Shown here: positions 1 to 8,194 of the stretch, piece by piece
Layout: each line of letters starts with the position of its first letter
Numbering within the stretch: position 1 is the stretch's first letter
Assembly: GCF_913020055.1 (NCBI RefSeq)
Contig: NZ_CAJWCF010000048.1
Coordinates: forward strand, 1-36,513
From: an uncultured Paraglaciecola sp.
GTDB lineage: Bacteria > Pseudomonadota > Gammaproteobacteria > Enterobacterales > Alteromonadaceae
Length of the DNA: 36,513 nt
Direction of reading: 5' to 3'
Program-made: the position numbers and the translations under genes
The notes under the pieces: model-generated
Told to the model about the DNA's origin: nothing
What the model saw: only the letters and a program-made list of their open reading frames with translations
The model's database searches: none

Positions 1-1
1 T

Positions 2-76
2 TTGATAGTCGATTTTAACAACCACTATCTTGGCTCATTTGAAGCCGTTATGGGAGGAGAGGGTCCATACCATTAA
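2..76 (+). CDS. C-terminal end of an unidentified protein (partial)
   Basis: The first 75 bases are open on the plus strand and end in TAA at 74-76, giving a 24-residue tail that ends GGEGPYH. The residue mix (DFNNHY, SFEAVMGG) looks like real protein. The stop falls two bases before the stop of the convergent minus-strand operon, which is typical of tightly packed convergent genes. The fragment is too short to assign a family, and an open frame of this length can occur by chance, so the call is tentative. Confidence 0.4.
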   Translation: MIVDFNNHYLGSFEAVMGGEGPYH

Positions 77-78
77 TT

Positions 79-2001
79 CTAAAACAGCTTTCGTTCTAAC
101 CATAATAGACTCATAGACAAGACCAGCAGCCCCCATAACCAGCTTTTATCAAGGGGCTTCACTGAGCCTTCTTCAAACCGTTTTGTGTCTTTGTGTTGTG
201 CTATGTTTTCGCTAGCTTGATGATTTTGAGCTTGTTGCCATACTGACCAGTCTTGCTCAGCATAGGCATAAAACCAGCTATCTAATGACCACTGTTTGGC
301 ATTTTGTGGTTCAGCCAATTCAGTGTTTTCTGACCAAGTTAACTTATGCCAACCGTTCCTTGTTGGCCACACTGTGAGGCAGTGTTGTTCGGTTTGCACT
401 AAGTCGTGAGTCAATAGTAAAGGTTGCTGGTTAGCATTATGCATAGTCACTCCTGAATCGCCTATACCCAGTAAACACCTTTGCTTAGCTTGATTAACTA
501 AAGTGAGTGAATCGGGGGCAGCATTTAACCAATAAGGCGTTTGTTGGGGCCTGGCTAATGCATAAGTGACACTCTGCCAATAGTGACTGTATTGTTCTGT
601 TAACCCAGCTGTTTGCCAGCCATAGGTCGAATTGATAAGTGATACCGCCACTTGTCCCAAACCGATATGGCTAAGAGACACCAGTGTTTGCGCGGCATTG
701 TTTTGTACCAGTGGAGTATACTTAACAGCTGTGATCTTGGCTTTTACTAATGGCATAACCTGTTCAATTTGGCTGTGTGGCCAAATGGGAATCGATGCAT
801 AATTCGCTACATCTAGTGGTTTAATCTCAATATCCGATAGCCAGTCCATTGCCGGCACAGGCCATGCGTTGATGAGATCATTATCGGCAATAATATAAAC
901 CCCCAAACCTTTTTTAACGGCTGCTTGCAAGGCGCTCATTGGTTGCTTTTTTAATGCCAATAAGGCGCGTCCATCTATGACTAACCAATCAAAGTTATCT
1001 AACGCCTGACCAATAAAGGGTGAAGTGATTTGGGCCAAATCTGTTGCGCTTAGGTTGATATTTTGCCGGATATCTTTGTCTTGACTGATTTGGGTCAAGA
1101 CACTTATCTGATTACCGAACTCTGCTGCCCAGTTTTTTAATTGCCGTGTTTCAAACGATGGACTTGATTGTTTTATTAGTATTTTTAGCTTTGCTGGATT
1201 TGTGACTGAAAATGCGATGGGTTCGTCTGTTAACACTTCAGAGTCGTTGTTTTTATTGAGTTGTAGCCGATAGGTCCACTGGCCAATACTTTTTGCCGGA
1301 AAGCTCAAAGCAAAACGCTCAAAGGGTTTAATCCTAGTTGTTTGGATGATTTTCCCTGTAGGATCTAACAAATGTAATTGGTAAATGACTTTTGTTTCAA
1401 GGGGCTCATCTGAGCCTTGTAGTTGCCCCTTAATTTCGACAAATTGCCCTACAGCCAAGTCTCTTGGCCAAGACATATCCACTAGCCCTAAACGTGGTTG
1501 CGAAGCTGAAAACTTCACTGAAACATTATTGAATGTTTCCCCCATAACTAATTGTAAATTTTGCCATTGGCTTGAGTTAAGCCCGTCACCTAAGACAAAC
1601 AAATTATCAATAGTATCTTGGTGGGATAATATTTGTGACGGAACATCAATCTGCGTAGCAACATCAAATATACGGCTATTAGTCACTGATTTAGCCGCCC
1701 CTCGCATAACAAATACAGCTTGCGGAGAGTCTATTTTCTCTAATTGCTGATTAGTCGCCCCATGAGTAATCAGATAAACCATTGAAGGTTGCTTACTGGT
1801 TATTTGGATATCAAAGGCTAATCCCACAACCATCAAAGCGGCAACAGTATTCATCAGCAACACGCCTGCGAGCCTTGCCTTTTTGTGTTTTAGTCGCTGA
1901 CCCGCAAAGTAGCAAGTGATAGTTAAAACAATTATTACCAGCAAAACCATTAAACTTGCGGCAATGGGATAAGCGGCAAATAATCCTAGTGAGAAAGTCA
2001 C
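79..2001 (-). CDS. Large membrane protein with glutamine-amidotransferase-like region, last gene of the MoxR/DUF58/BatA operon
   Basis: This 640-residue protein has two N-terminal membrane segments (about residues 9-33 and 43-63), a long probably periplasmic part, and a C-terminal membrane segment (about 620-637) ending in ERKLF. The stretch around residues 340-375 (DWLVIDGRALL, then GLGVYIIADN) resembles the class-I glutamine-amidotransferase-like fold often seen in such Bat-cluster proteins; I see no catalytic Cys-His pair. The start is GTG, overlapping the TGA of the upstream gene by four bases, so translation is probably coupled. An AGGA lies about 10 bases upstream of the GTG. By context it belongs with the MoxR, DUF58, BatA-like and DUF4175-like proteins upstream, a cluster thought to act in envelope stress or complex assembly. 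The exact function is unknown. Confidence 0.75.
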   Translation of the reverse strand: MTFSLGLFAAYPIAASLMVLLVIIVLTITCYFAGQRLKHKKARLAGVLLMNTVAALMVVGLAFDIQITSKQPSMVYLITHGATNQQLEKIDSPQAVFVMRGAAKSVTNSRIFDVATQIDVPSQILSHQDTIDNLFVLGDGLNSSQWQNLQLVMGETFNNVSVKFSASQPRLGLVDMSWPRDLAVGQFVEIKGQLQGSDEPLETKVIYQLHLLDPTGKIIQTTRIKPFERFALSFPAKSIGQWTYRLQLNKNNDSEVLTDEPIAFSVTNPAKLKILIKQSSPSFETRQLKNWAAEFGNQISVLTQISQDKDIRQNINLSATDLAQITSPFIGQALDNFDWLVIDGRALLALKKQPMSALQAAVKKGLGVYIIADNDLINAWPVPAMDWLSDIEIKPLDVANYASIPIWPHSQIEQVMPLVKAKITAVKYTPLVQNNAAQTLVSLSHIGLGQVAVSLINSTYGWQTAGLTEQYSHYWQSVTYALARPQQTPYWLNAAPDSLTLVNQAKQRCLLGIGDSGVTMHNANQQPLLLTHDLVQTEQHCLTVWPTRNGWHKLTWSENTELAEPQNAKQWSLDSWFYAYAEQDWSVWQQAQNHQASENIAQHKDTKRFEEGSVKPLDKSWLWGLLVLSMSLLWLERKLF

Positions 2002-4286
2002 TGTTGAACGTCCTTTTTCTGTTGTTGTAAAAATGCCTGATATTTTTGCAACATCTTGTTCTGTGGTGAATAGGATGTTTGCCTAGTTGTCGGAACAGCG
2101 ATAGGTGGGGGCAGTATTTGCCACAATTTTTTACGTAACTCACTGATACAGTCTTCGCAATTAGTTAGGTTAAAAGAGTCCTCTAATTGGATTTTCTCTA
2201 ATGTAGCGATAAAAGTAATGTCCTTAGGAGTGACAGATAGTTGCTCTGAAAAATAGGTTTTTACTTTTTCGAGTATGCTAGTTTGTTCAATTGTTAAGGT
2301 GTTATTTAATGACTTATCTAAGTGTTGATTTAGAATAGTGAGTAAGGCTAATTGTTTAGCTGTGTTTTGTTTAGTTGTTGTTTCATTACGCTGGTAACTT
2401 AGTATGTCGGTTAGATCGCCTTGATAGCGTCGTTTTTCAGATACCGGAGGCGGTTCAAAACCTAATCGTTTAACGTAAATGCGTTCGGCTTTTTTTGCTC
2501 GGTTCAATAGTTCTAAAGCTTGATTTTCAAAGGGTAATGCTAGTTCTGGCTGGGAAAGTAACAAATGTAGTTCAGCCTGCCACATGTTAGCAATCGCCCG
2601 CTTCATTAATAGTTTGGGGTTTGGAGTACCATTTTTAATAAAATTACCGTCATCGGCTTCACCATGAGCATGCCCAAACTGTGAAATAACTGTGCTATAG
2701 CCTGATTTGTCCGCGCCGTCTGAGCCGTGCTCAGAGTCTTCGTGTTCATGTTCTGCTGCTGGTTTTTCTGCGTCATCAGCATGTTTATCATCTTCATTAT
2801 GCTCTTCATGTTCCAACTCTGGGCCAGCCTCCATTGCCTGAGGTGTGCCACTGTCAAATTCATCACCTAAAAACTGCCCATATTTTTGTTTAAGAAAACT
2901 TTGTGCTGCGCCTAATTCTCGAGAAATGTGGTTAATTTCATCTTTTGACAGGTTATTTTTATCAGCGATTAATTCTTTGGTTTCTATAATAATTTGTCTT
3001 TGGCTTTTAAAATACTCAGGCATAAAGTCTATTAACGCACCGTCGGCTAAAACCGCCTGTTGCTCATCTTCAAGCCAGCGAATTATTTTACTGGCAGAGC
3101 GACTTTGCTGGGCAATGGGTTGGCGGTTATCCCATGCTCTAATACTAAAATATAGTTCGTCACCGGGTTGCATATTTAGCTCGGTTAAATCCCAGTTTTT
3201 AACGAAAAGTGTCTTGCCTTTCTCTGAAGAGCGGGAATCGAATTGAAAGGTTTGATCACGAAACTTAACCGCCTCGCCGGAACCACTGGCAATCGAAGCA
3301 AGAATTTCTACCTGACTTAAACCAAAGTCATCATCGATTGAAACAATCGCTTGTAGTCTAGGTATAGAATCTTTAGCCAACTCGGTAATAGTTTGAGTGG
3401 GTTCGACAAAACGAATAGTGGGTTTGGTATCAGCGATGACAGCAATCGTGTGAATCTCTCCCAGTATCTTTTCATCAGCAGAAAGGTGGTAAATACCTGA
3501 TTGACTCAATACTGTACTGGCTAAGTAGTAATCATCGGCTTGTTGAATAAGGGCTACTCGTTGTTTATTAGGCAGTAGTATTGATAAGTCGTTTTGTTGA
3601 GTAAATCCGCTGAACTGCAGTCGCCAAGTCACAGTTGAGCCCGCAATCAATTCTAAGTTCAAATCTGTTGTTTGTCTTGTCGCTAAACCTGTGTAACTGG
3701 GCGCAGTGACAGTGATGCTTTTAGTCACTAGGTTAATGGGTAGTGTAGGTTTTGGAGCTTGATTGACCAATTCAGTATTAGCTGGTTCGACTTGGGAAAT
3801 AAAATCAGCAGGTATCAGTTTAATTAGTATGAATATTAGGACTACAGCCGCGCTTAATAATGTTGCTGGCTGGAATGAATATTTAGGTAAACGCGAGCTA
3901 ATGTCTTTTGATAATAAGCTTTCTACTTTTGGTTGAACGCGATTTTTTTGTAATTGTTGTAAGGTTGTTAGGCCGCTACTAGGCAACAATATTAACTCGG
4001 CACTTTCTTCACATTCACTGAATTGTCGATTTAGATGCAACAACACCTTGTTCGCAGTAATATTTTGATATTGTTTGCTTTGCGAAAATAGCTGCGCAGC
4101 TAAAGCAGTTGTTGCTGCAACGGCAATGATGGGCAGAACGATCCACTCAGTCATCCAATGAGTGGCCAGCCCAGCACACAAAAATAGCAAAAATGTATAA
4201 GCGAGTTTTTGTAATAACCATCTACGCCTAAGGCGAATGACAATCTTATCCAGTGTTTTGTGCTGGGTTGTTGGATGACTAAACAA
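1998..4286 (-). CDS. DUF4175-like membrane protein with an acidic His-rich segment
   Basis: This 762-residue protein has a basic N-terminus, two or three membrane segments near residues 28-65 and 143-162, and a long soluble region with Ig-like beta stretches. It ends in a Gln/Lys-rich helical tail. The architecture and position beside BatA-like, DUF58 and MoxR genes fit the DUF4175 family, which I assign by resemblance only. Residues about 487-545 are an unusual low-complexity segment rich in His, Glu and Asp (EHEEHNEDD, AEHEHEDSEHG, HAHGEADD), suggesting a metal-binding or flexible linker. The start is TTG, directly after the TAA of the upstream gene, with GGA 8 bases upstream; no in-frame ATG occurs before the first membrane segment. 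Its end overlaps the next gene by four bases. Envelope location is inferred from the membrane segments. Confidence 0.72.
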   Translation of the reverse strand: MFSHPTTQHKTLDKIVIRLRRRWLLQKLAYTFLLFLCAGLATHWMTEWIVLPIIAVAATTALAAQLFSQSKQYQNITANKVLLHLNRQFSECEESAELILLPSSGLTTLQQLQKNRVQPKVESLLSKDISSRLPKYSFQPATLLSAAVVLIFILIKLIPADFISQVEPANTELVNQAPKPTLPINLVTKSITVTAPSYTGLATRQTTDLNLELIAGSTVTWRLQFSGFTQQNDLSILLPNKQRVALIQQADDYYLASTVLSQSGIYHLSADEKILGEIHTIAVIADTKPTIRFVEPTQTITELAKDSIPRLQAIVSIDDDFGLSQVEILASIASGSGEAVKFRDQTFQFDSRSSEKGKTLFVKNWDLTELNMQPGDELYFSIRAWDNRQPIAQQSRSASKIIRWLEDEQQAVLADGALIDFMPEYFKSQRQIIIETKELIADKNNLSKDEINHISRELGAAQSFLKQKYGQFLGDEFDSGTPQAMEAGPELEHEEHNEDDKHADDAEKPAAEHEHEDSEHGSDGADKSGYSTVISQFGHAHGEADDGNFIKNGTPNPKLLMKRAIANMWQAELHLLLSQPELALPFENQALELLNRAKKAERIYVKRLGFEPPPVSEKRRYQGDLTDILSYQRNETTTKQNTAKQLALLTILNQHLDKSLNNTLTIEQTSILEKVKTYFSEQLSVTPKDITFIATLEKIQLEDSFNLTNCEDCISELRKKLWQILPPPIAVPTTRQTSYSPQNKMLQKYQAFLQQQKKDVQQ

Positions 4287-5444
4287 TTATTGGTCCAACT
4301 CTGGTGATACTCGAGAATTAGGCCATTCGCTTAATAATCTTTCTAGAATAAAGACGCTTACCAAGATCAAAACCAACCAGATATGTAATGAAGTTGAGTC
4401 AGCCATGTTGCTGGATGTTTTTTTATATACTGCTGTCTTTTGAACCGCACTGTTTGATGAAGACTGAATGATTTGTGATGTGGATAATCGAGTGTTTTGT
4501 AACCACCAAACTTGGCTTTGTGAAGAAAATAATAACTGAGCCAAGGTTAAAACGAAGTCGACTTGTTTAACATCGTTAAGCTCTGCTTGAGTAATAAAAG
4601 TGGATTGCCATTGAGGGTCAAAAGGACGAACTGATTGTTCAAAAGGCTGTTCGCTGAGGTTTATAATTATCTCATCTGAAAGTAAGTGCCTACTTTCATT
4701 ATTTGACTTTTCATAACTGACGTAATTGACACTTATATTTAAATTATTATGAGTATTAATCGCTTCGAATGCGGCGCGTAAATAGACTAATGATGTCGAA
4801 CTGGAATCGTCGTAGAGCACTTTTATACTTGCTGTATATGGCTTAGTAATATCCTCTACAGGTATCTCTTTTACATGCCATTTAACTTGTTCAGGTAGCG
4901 GTATTTGTTTTCCAATAAACTGCTTTAGACTGTTTGTTGTATACACAGAAATCGCTGAGTCAGCTGATTGTTCAGCTAAATAGTCAGCCACCTTACTCCA
5001 AATATTAAGAGTCGGTATCTGCTGATTGTTAGTCGGCCATTGCGCTAATTCCATTTTATTAATGTTGCGATTTTTTGTACTGAGAAGCACTAAGTTTGAG
5101 TCATTGACTTGGTTTGTTAGTGCTTGTTTCTCTTCTTCTGTTGCGTGATTCAACCAGTCTTCAGTGACTAATACATGTGAGTTAACCTGCTGGTTTGAGT
5201 TCTGCCAATACACTTGGGCTAGTATCAGAGTTGCCAGTAAAAACATAAACAGTCGCAAAGCCAGCAACACTAATTGTGTCAATCTGAGCTGACGTAACCT
5301 GGGCGAGGTTTTTACTTTGATAAAAGCGATATGCGCAAAAGCTATAATACGAGGGCGGGCTTTGCTTAATAAATGAATCCCAAGTGGGATCAGCAATGAC
5401 AACAAACCCAGAATAGCTAAGGGGGTTTCTAATGCGAATGGCAT
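4287..5444 (-). CDS. BatA-type N-terminal membrane-anchor protein
   Basis: The protein begins MPFALETPLAILGLLSLLIP, followed by HLLSKARPRIIAF. This is the two-helix membrane anchor shared by BatA/BatB aerotolerance proteins. A second membrane helix lies near residues 55-78 and a third at the C-terminus (about 352-372). The middle part is periplasmic-like and lacks the DxSxS metal site of a von Willebrand domain, so this is a BatA-anchor protein without VWA. A longer start three codons upstream at 5453 was rejected: the AAGG at its 5' side is one base from that ATG but about 10 bases from the ATG at 5444. The family typically works with MoxR and DUF58 proteins, both encoded just upstream. The stop is adjacent to the TTG start of the next gene. 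Product about 385 residues. Confidence 0.8.
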   Translation of the reverse strand: MPFALETPLAILGLLSLLIPLGIHLLSKARPRIIAFAHIAFIKVKTSPRLRQLRLTQLVLLALRLFMFLLATLILAQVYWQNSNQQVNSHVLVTEDWLNHATEEEKQALTNQVNDSNLVLLSTKNRNINKMELAQWPTNNQQIPTLNIWSKVADYLAEQSADSAISVYTTNSLKQFIGKQIPLPEQVKWHVKEIPVEDITKPYTASIKVLYDDSSSTSLVYLRAAFEAINTHNNLNISVNYVSYEKSNNESRHLLSDEIIINLSEQPFEQSVRPFDPQWQSTFITQAELNDVKQVDFVLTLAQLLFSSQSQVWWLQNTRLSTSQIIQSSSNSAVQKTAVYKKTSSNMADSTSLHIWLVLILVSVFILERLLSEWPNSRVSPELDQ

Positions 5445-5457
5445 ATTTAACATACCT

Positions 5458-6354
5458 TCATCTAAATTTTTGCCTAGCGGCTAAAAAACGATGCAGCATT
5501 TTATCTAACGGTTGGTCGATGTTGGCAATACAATGTTGAATGTTGAGCTGGCCAAAAGTCTTTTTTAACGAATCTTGCCAGGCTTGTCTCGCCGCAAAGT
5601 AGTCTATTTTTGCCTCGTCTGCCGAGACTAATATTTGTTGTTTACTCTCTCTGTCTTCAAAACGTATTTGCCCTTTATAGGGAAAAGTCAGTTCATCATT
5701 ACTTTCTAATTGCATAGCTATGACTTCGGTTCTTTTACCGATCAAGTTCTGCATAAAGTCGACAATTTCATTGTTTTTTTGGTAAAAATCACTGAGCACA
5801 AAAATAAGACTATTAGATTGCATGTGGCTTAACTGGTGTTGTAAAACTTGCGGTGATGGGAACACCGAACCAGTAGACATTTGATTCAGTTGCACCAGCA
5901 ATTTTTGCCAGTGTTGTTTACCGCTTAAGGCCGGCAAAAAGTGTAGACTTTCACTGGATAGACCTAATAAACCAATAGCATCACTTTGTTTGTGGGCAAT
6001 GTAAGCGATAGTCGCTAACAGATGTTTAGCGTAGTCAAACTTGTGCCAGCCTTGATTAGACTCAGATGAATGCTGCAACATAGATGCACTGGCATCTATC
6101 ACCAACCAAATATTAACGTTGCTTTCGCGCTCTGCTTCACGCACAAAATACCGGTCTGAGCGGGCAAATAACTTCCAATCAATATTGCCAAGAGCATCAC
6201 CAGGCTCATAAGCTCGATATTGGCTAAACTCTAATCCTGTGCCCCGCTGAACACTGCCGTGTAAGCCGTGTAAAAGTCCTTGGGCAACTGTCTTAGCCAC
6301 CAAAGGCATATCTTTGATACTGGCTAGTACAAGTGGGTCAATGAGTGATTGCAT
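5458..6354 (-). CDS. DUF58 (VWA-like) protein
   Basis: This 298-residue soluble protein carries the DUF58 signature around residues 49-65 (Y-x-PGD, then NIDWKLFAR). Next comes a VWA-like strand with the metal-site motif DASAS at 87-91. DUF58 proteins are the usual partners of MoxR AAA+ ATPases, which remodel them or proteins bound to them. It follows moxR by 20 bases and precedes the BatA-like gene by 13 bases, so all three are surely in one operon. The ATG at 6354 has only a weak ribosome site, but an in-frame stop lies not far upstream and no better start is seen. No membrane segment is present, unlike longer DUF58 proteins, so it probably works in the cytoplasm at the membrane face. Confidence 0.9.
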   Translation of the reverse strand: MQSLIDPLVLASIKDMPLVAKTVAQGLLHGLHGSVQRGTGLEFSQYRAYEPGDALGNIDWKLFARSDRYFVREAERESNVNIWLVIDASASMLQHSSESNQGWHKFDYAKHLLATIAYIAHKQSDAIGLLGLSSESLHFLPALSGKQHWQKLLVQLNQMSTGSVFPSPQVLQHQLSHMQSNSLIFVLSDFYQKNNEIVDFMQNLIGKRTEVIAMQLESNDELTFPYKGQIRFEDRESKQQILVSADEAKIDYFAARQAWQDSLKKTFGQLNIQHCIANIDQPLDKMLHRFLAARQKFR

Positions 6355-6374
6355 ATTGGCGGTAGGCTCAGGGG

Positions 6375-7394
6375 TTAAACAGATGAAGCAAAGGGACTGG
6401 CTGGCTCGGCTAAGTCTTTTAATAAACCATCAACCACATCATCGGTAGAAATACTCTGGGCTTCAGCCTGAAAGCTTAATAACAATCTGTGCCTTAATAC
6501 GCCATGCGCCACCTGTTTGATATCTTGCATAGTGACGGCAAAACGTTTCGAAAGTAACGCATTTGCTTTGGCACACAGCACCAAAGCTTGACCTGCACGT
6601 GGTCCCGCACCCCAGCGCACATATTGATTAACGCTTGATGACTGACTGTTACCAGGTCGTGTATTGCGGGCCAGTTGATTGATATAAACCAAAAGCGGTT
6701 CTGATATATCTATATCCCTTACGACATGTTGCAAGCTGATAATTTCGTCAGCATTTAAAACTGCATTTATTTTAGTTTGTGTATTGCCCGTTGTGCGGCG
6801 CAAAATTTCAATTTCTTCTAATTCAGTGGGGTAATCGACTTTTATAAACATTAAGAAACGGTCGAGTTGTGCCTCTGGCAAAGGGTATGTACCTGCTTGT
6901 TCAACAGGATTTTGTGTGGCTAATACAAAAAATGGTTTCGGCAATGTGTAACTCGTTCCAGCGTAACTGATACACTTTTCTTGCATCGCTTCTAACAGTG
7001 CCGCTTGGGTTTTAGGCGGTGTACGGTTGATTTCGTCAGCCAACAAAATGTTAGTGAAAACAGGCCCTTGCTGAAATTTGAAAAAACGGTCGCCTGAGTC
7101 ATGATCGGTTTCTAATATTTCGGTGCCTATAATATCACTGGGCATCAAATCAGGGGTGAATTGCACACGTTTGAAGCCTAAGTCTAGGGTCTCGGTTAAG
7201 GCACTGACCATTAACGTTTTAGCTAATCCAGGCACACCTTCTAACAAACAATGCCCGCCCGCTAACATGCTAACCAACAATTGTTGGATGACATCTTTTT
7301 GGCCCACAATCACTTTGCCTACTTCGTGCTCAACCTGAGTCAACTTGTCTAATAATACGAGGACTTCTCGTTCGGATAAATTTTCTGTACTCAT
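6375..7394 (-). CDS. MoxR-family AAA+ ATPase
   Basis: This 339-residue AAA+ protein has a Walker A motif (GVPGLAKT, residues 53-60), a Walker B motif (ILLADEINR, about 116-124) and sensor 1 (FFVLATQNP). The AAA lid domain with its RWGAGPRAGQ signature follows. These are diagnostic of the MoxR family, chaperone-like ATPases that help mature or insert metal cofactors and assemble protein complexes, usually with a DUF58 and VWA-domain partner. Those partners follow directly downstream. Length is normal for the family. The ATG at 7394 has AAGAG upstream. The ATPase is cytoplasmic. The client cannot be told from sequence; the DUF4159 and BatA-like proteins in the same operon are candidates. Confidence 0.95.
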   Translation of the reverse strand: MSTENLSEREVLVLLDKLTQVEHEVGKVIVGQKDVIQQLLVSMLAGGHCLLEGVPGLAKTLMVSALTETLDLGFKRVQFTPDLMPSDIIGTEILETDHDSGDRFFKFQQGPVFTNILLADEINRTPPKTQAALLEAMQEKCISYAGTSYTLPKPFFVLATQNPVEQAGTYPLPEAQLDRFLMFIKVDYPTELEEIEILRRTTGNTQTKINAVLNADEIISLQHVVRDIDISEPLLVYINQLARNTRPGNSQSSSVNQYVRWGAGPRAGQALVLCAKANALLSKRFAVTMQDIKQVAHGVLRHRLLLSFQAEAQSISTDDVVDGLLKDLAEPASPFASSV

Positions 7395-7442
7395 TGCTAC
7401 TCTTAATGGTTAAAGTGAAAATATGGGCTGAACTGTGAGTAT

Positions 7443-8141
7443 TTAAGCCGTCATTGCATATATCACAATGTTTACCGCAAACTTGGTGTTATCAACTTTC
7501 AACCAACGTTTGTTTCTAAAATCGTAGTCCCATTCACAGCCAAGGTCTTTATTGCTGTATAACACCGCTATTCGGCCATTTATCTCAATCGCTTTGAGGT
7601 ACCCATGCACCAAATCGTCACCCCATCCATTTAGTTCTACCGAGGTACGTGGTGGCCCGTCAAATTCAAAAAAAGATGAATATAATGGGTGGTCATTGGG
7701 GATCTTCTTTAATGCTTCTGGACCAAACATGTCGGCCATTTGTGCTTCAAAGGTTTTGGCAAACATGCCGTCAATATCATGATTACAATCGTCGACAAAA
7801 ACAAAACCACCGTTTTCCACGTAACGTTGAAAGTTTTGTCTTTCTTGCAAGTTAAACTGCACTAACCTGTGCCCGGCCATGTAACAAAAAGGCGCACTTA
7901 ACATGCTGGGATCAGACAGTGGTATCACTCGTTCCTGCAAATCCACCCGTAAACTGGTGTATTCAATCAGCGAGTTAAGCACATTTGCGGGCATACGTTC
8001 ATCTACTTCCCAATTACCTGACTCGTAACTCAGGCGGGTGAAGTAAAAGTCGTATTCACTATTTTGACTGTGCACAGCAAATGGCAGTGCCGTGAAAACG
8101 GCAACTGCACAGCTACTGCGAATAAAGTGACGACGATCCAT
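7443..8141 (-). CDS. DUF4159 protein with twin-arginine signal
   Basis: This 232-residue protein starts MDRRHFIRSSCAVAV, a twin-arginine-type signal (RRHFI) followed by a hydrophobic segment and an AVHSQ cleavage-like site. The mature part fits the DUF4159 domain: YDFYFTRLSYESGNW near the start, GGFVFVDDCNHD in the middle, and YSNKDLGCEWDYD near the end. DUF4159 has a glutamine-amidotransferase-like fold and is commonly encoded next to MoxR/DUF58/BatA genes, as here. It lies 48 bases before moxR and 53 bases after tldE. An intrinsic terminator sits between it and tldE, so its expression may depend on read-through or an own promoter inside tldE. Biochemical function is unknown; export to the periplasm is inferred from the signal. 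Confidence 0.85.
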   Translation of the reverse strand: MDRRHFIRSSCAVAVFTALPFAVHSQNSEYDFYFTRLSYESGNWEVDERMPANVLNSLIEYTSLRVDLQERVIPLSDPSMLSAPFCYMAGHRLVQFNLQERQNFQRYVENGGFVFVDDCNHDIDGMFAKTFEAQMADMFGPEALKKIPNDHPLYSSFFEFDGPPRTSVELNGWGDDLVHGYLKAIEINGRIAVLYSNKDLGCEWDYDFRNKRWLKVDNTKFAVNIVIYAMTA

Positions 8142-8158
8142 TTAGATAAAACTCTTAC

Positions 8159-8187
8159 AAAAAGCCACAAACTAGTTAGTCTGTGGC
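8159..8187 (-). terminator. Intrinsic terminator/attenuator after tldE-like gene
   Basis: On the minus strand a GCCACA...TGTGGC stem continues inward through GACTA/TAGTT (one G-T pair), giving about 10-11 paired positions in 24 bases, followed at once by five T. It begins 8 bases after the tldE-like stop and 18 bases before the DUF4159 start. It should end much of the tldD-tldE transcript. Confidence 0.75.
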
Positions 8188-8194
8188 GAGATGT

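Noticed and set aside
1385..1750. Plus-strand open frame of 121 codons inside the first membrane-protein gene
   Set aside because: Cys- and Ser-rich translation without family features, opposite a well-supported gene; a shadow.
1811..2143. Minus-strand frame of 110 codons overlapping two operon genes
   Set aside because: It overlaps the ends of two strong genes in another frame and has a low-quality composition.
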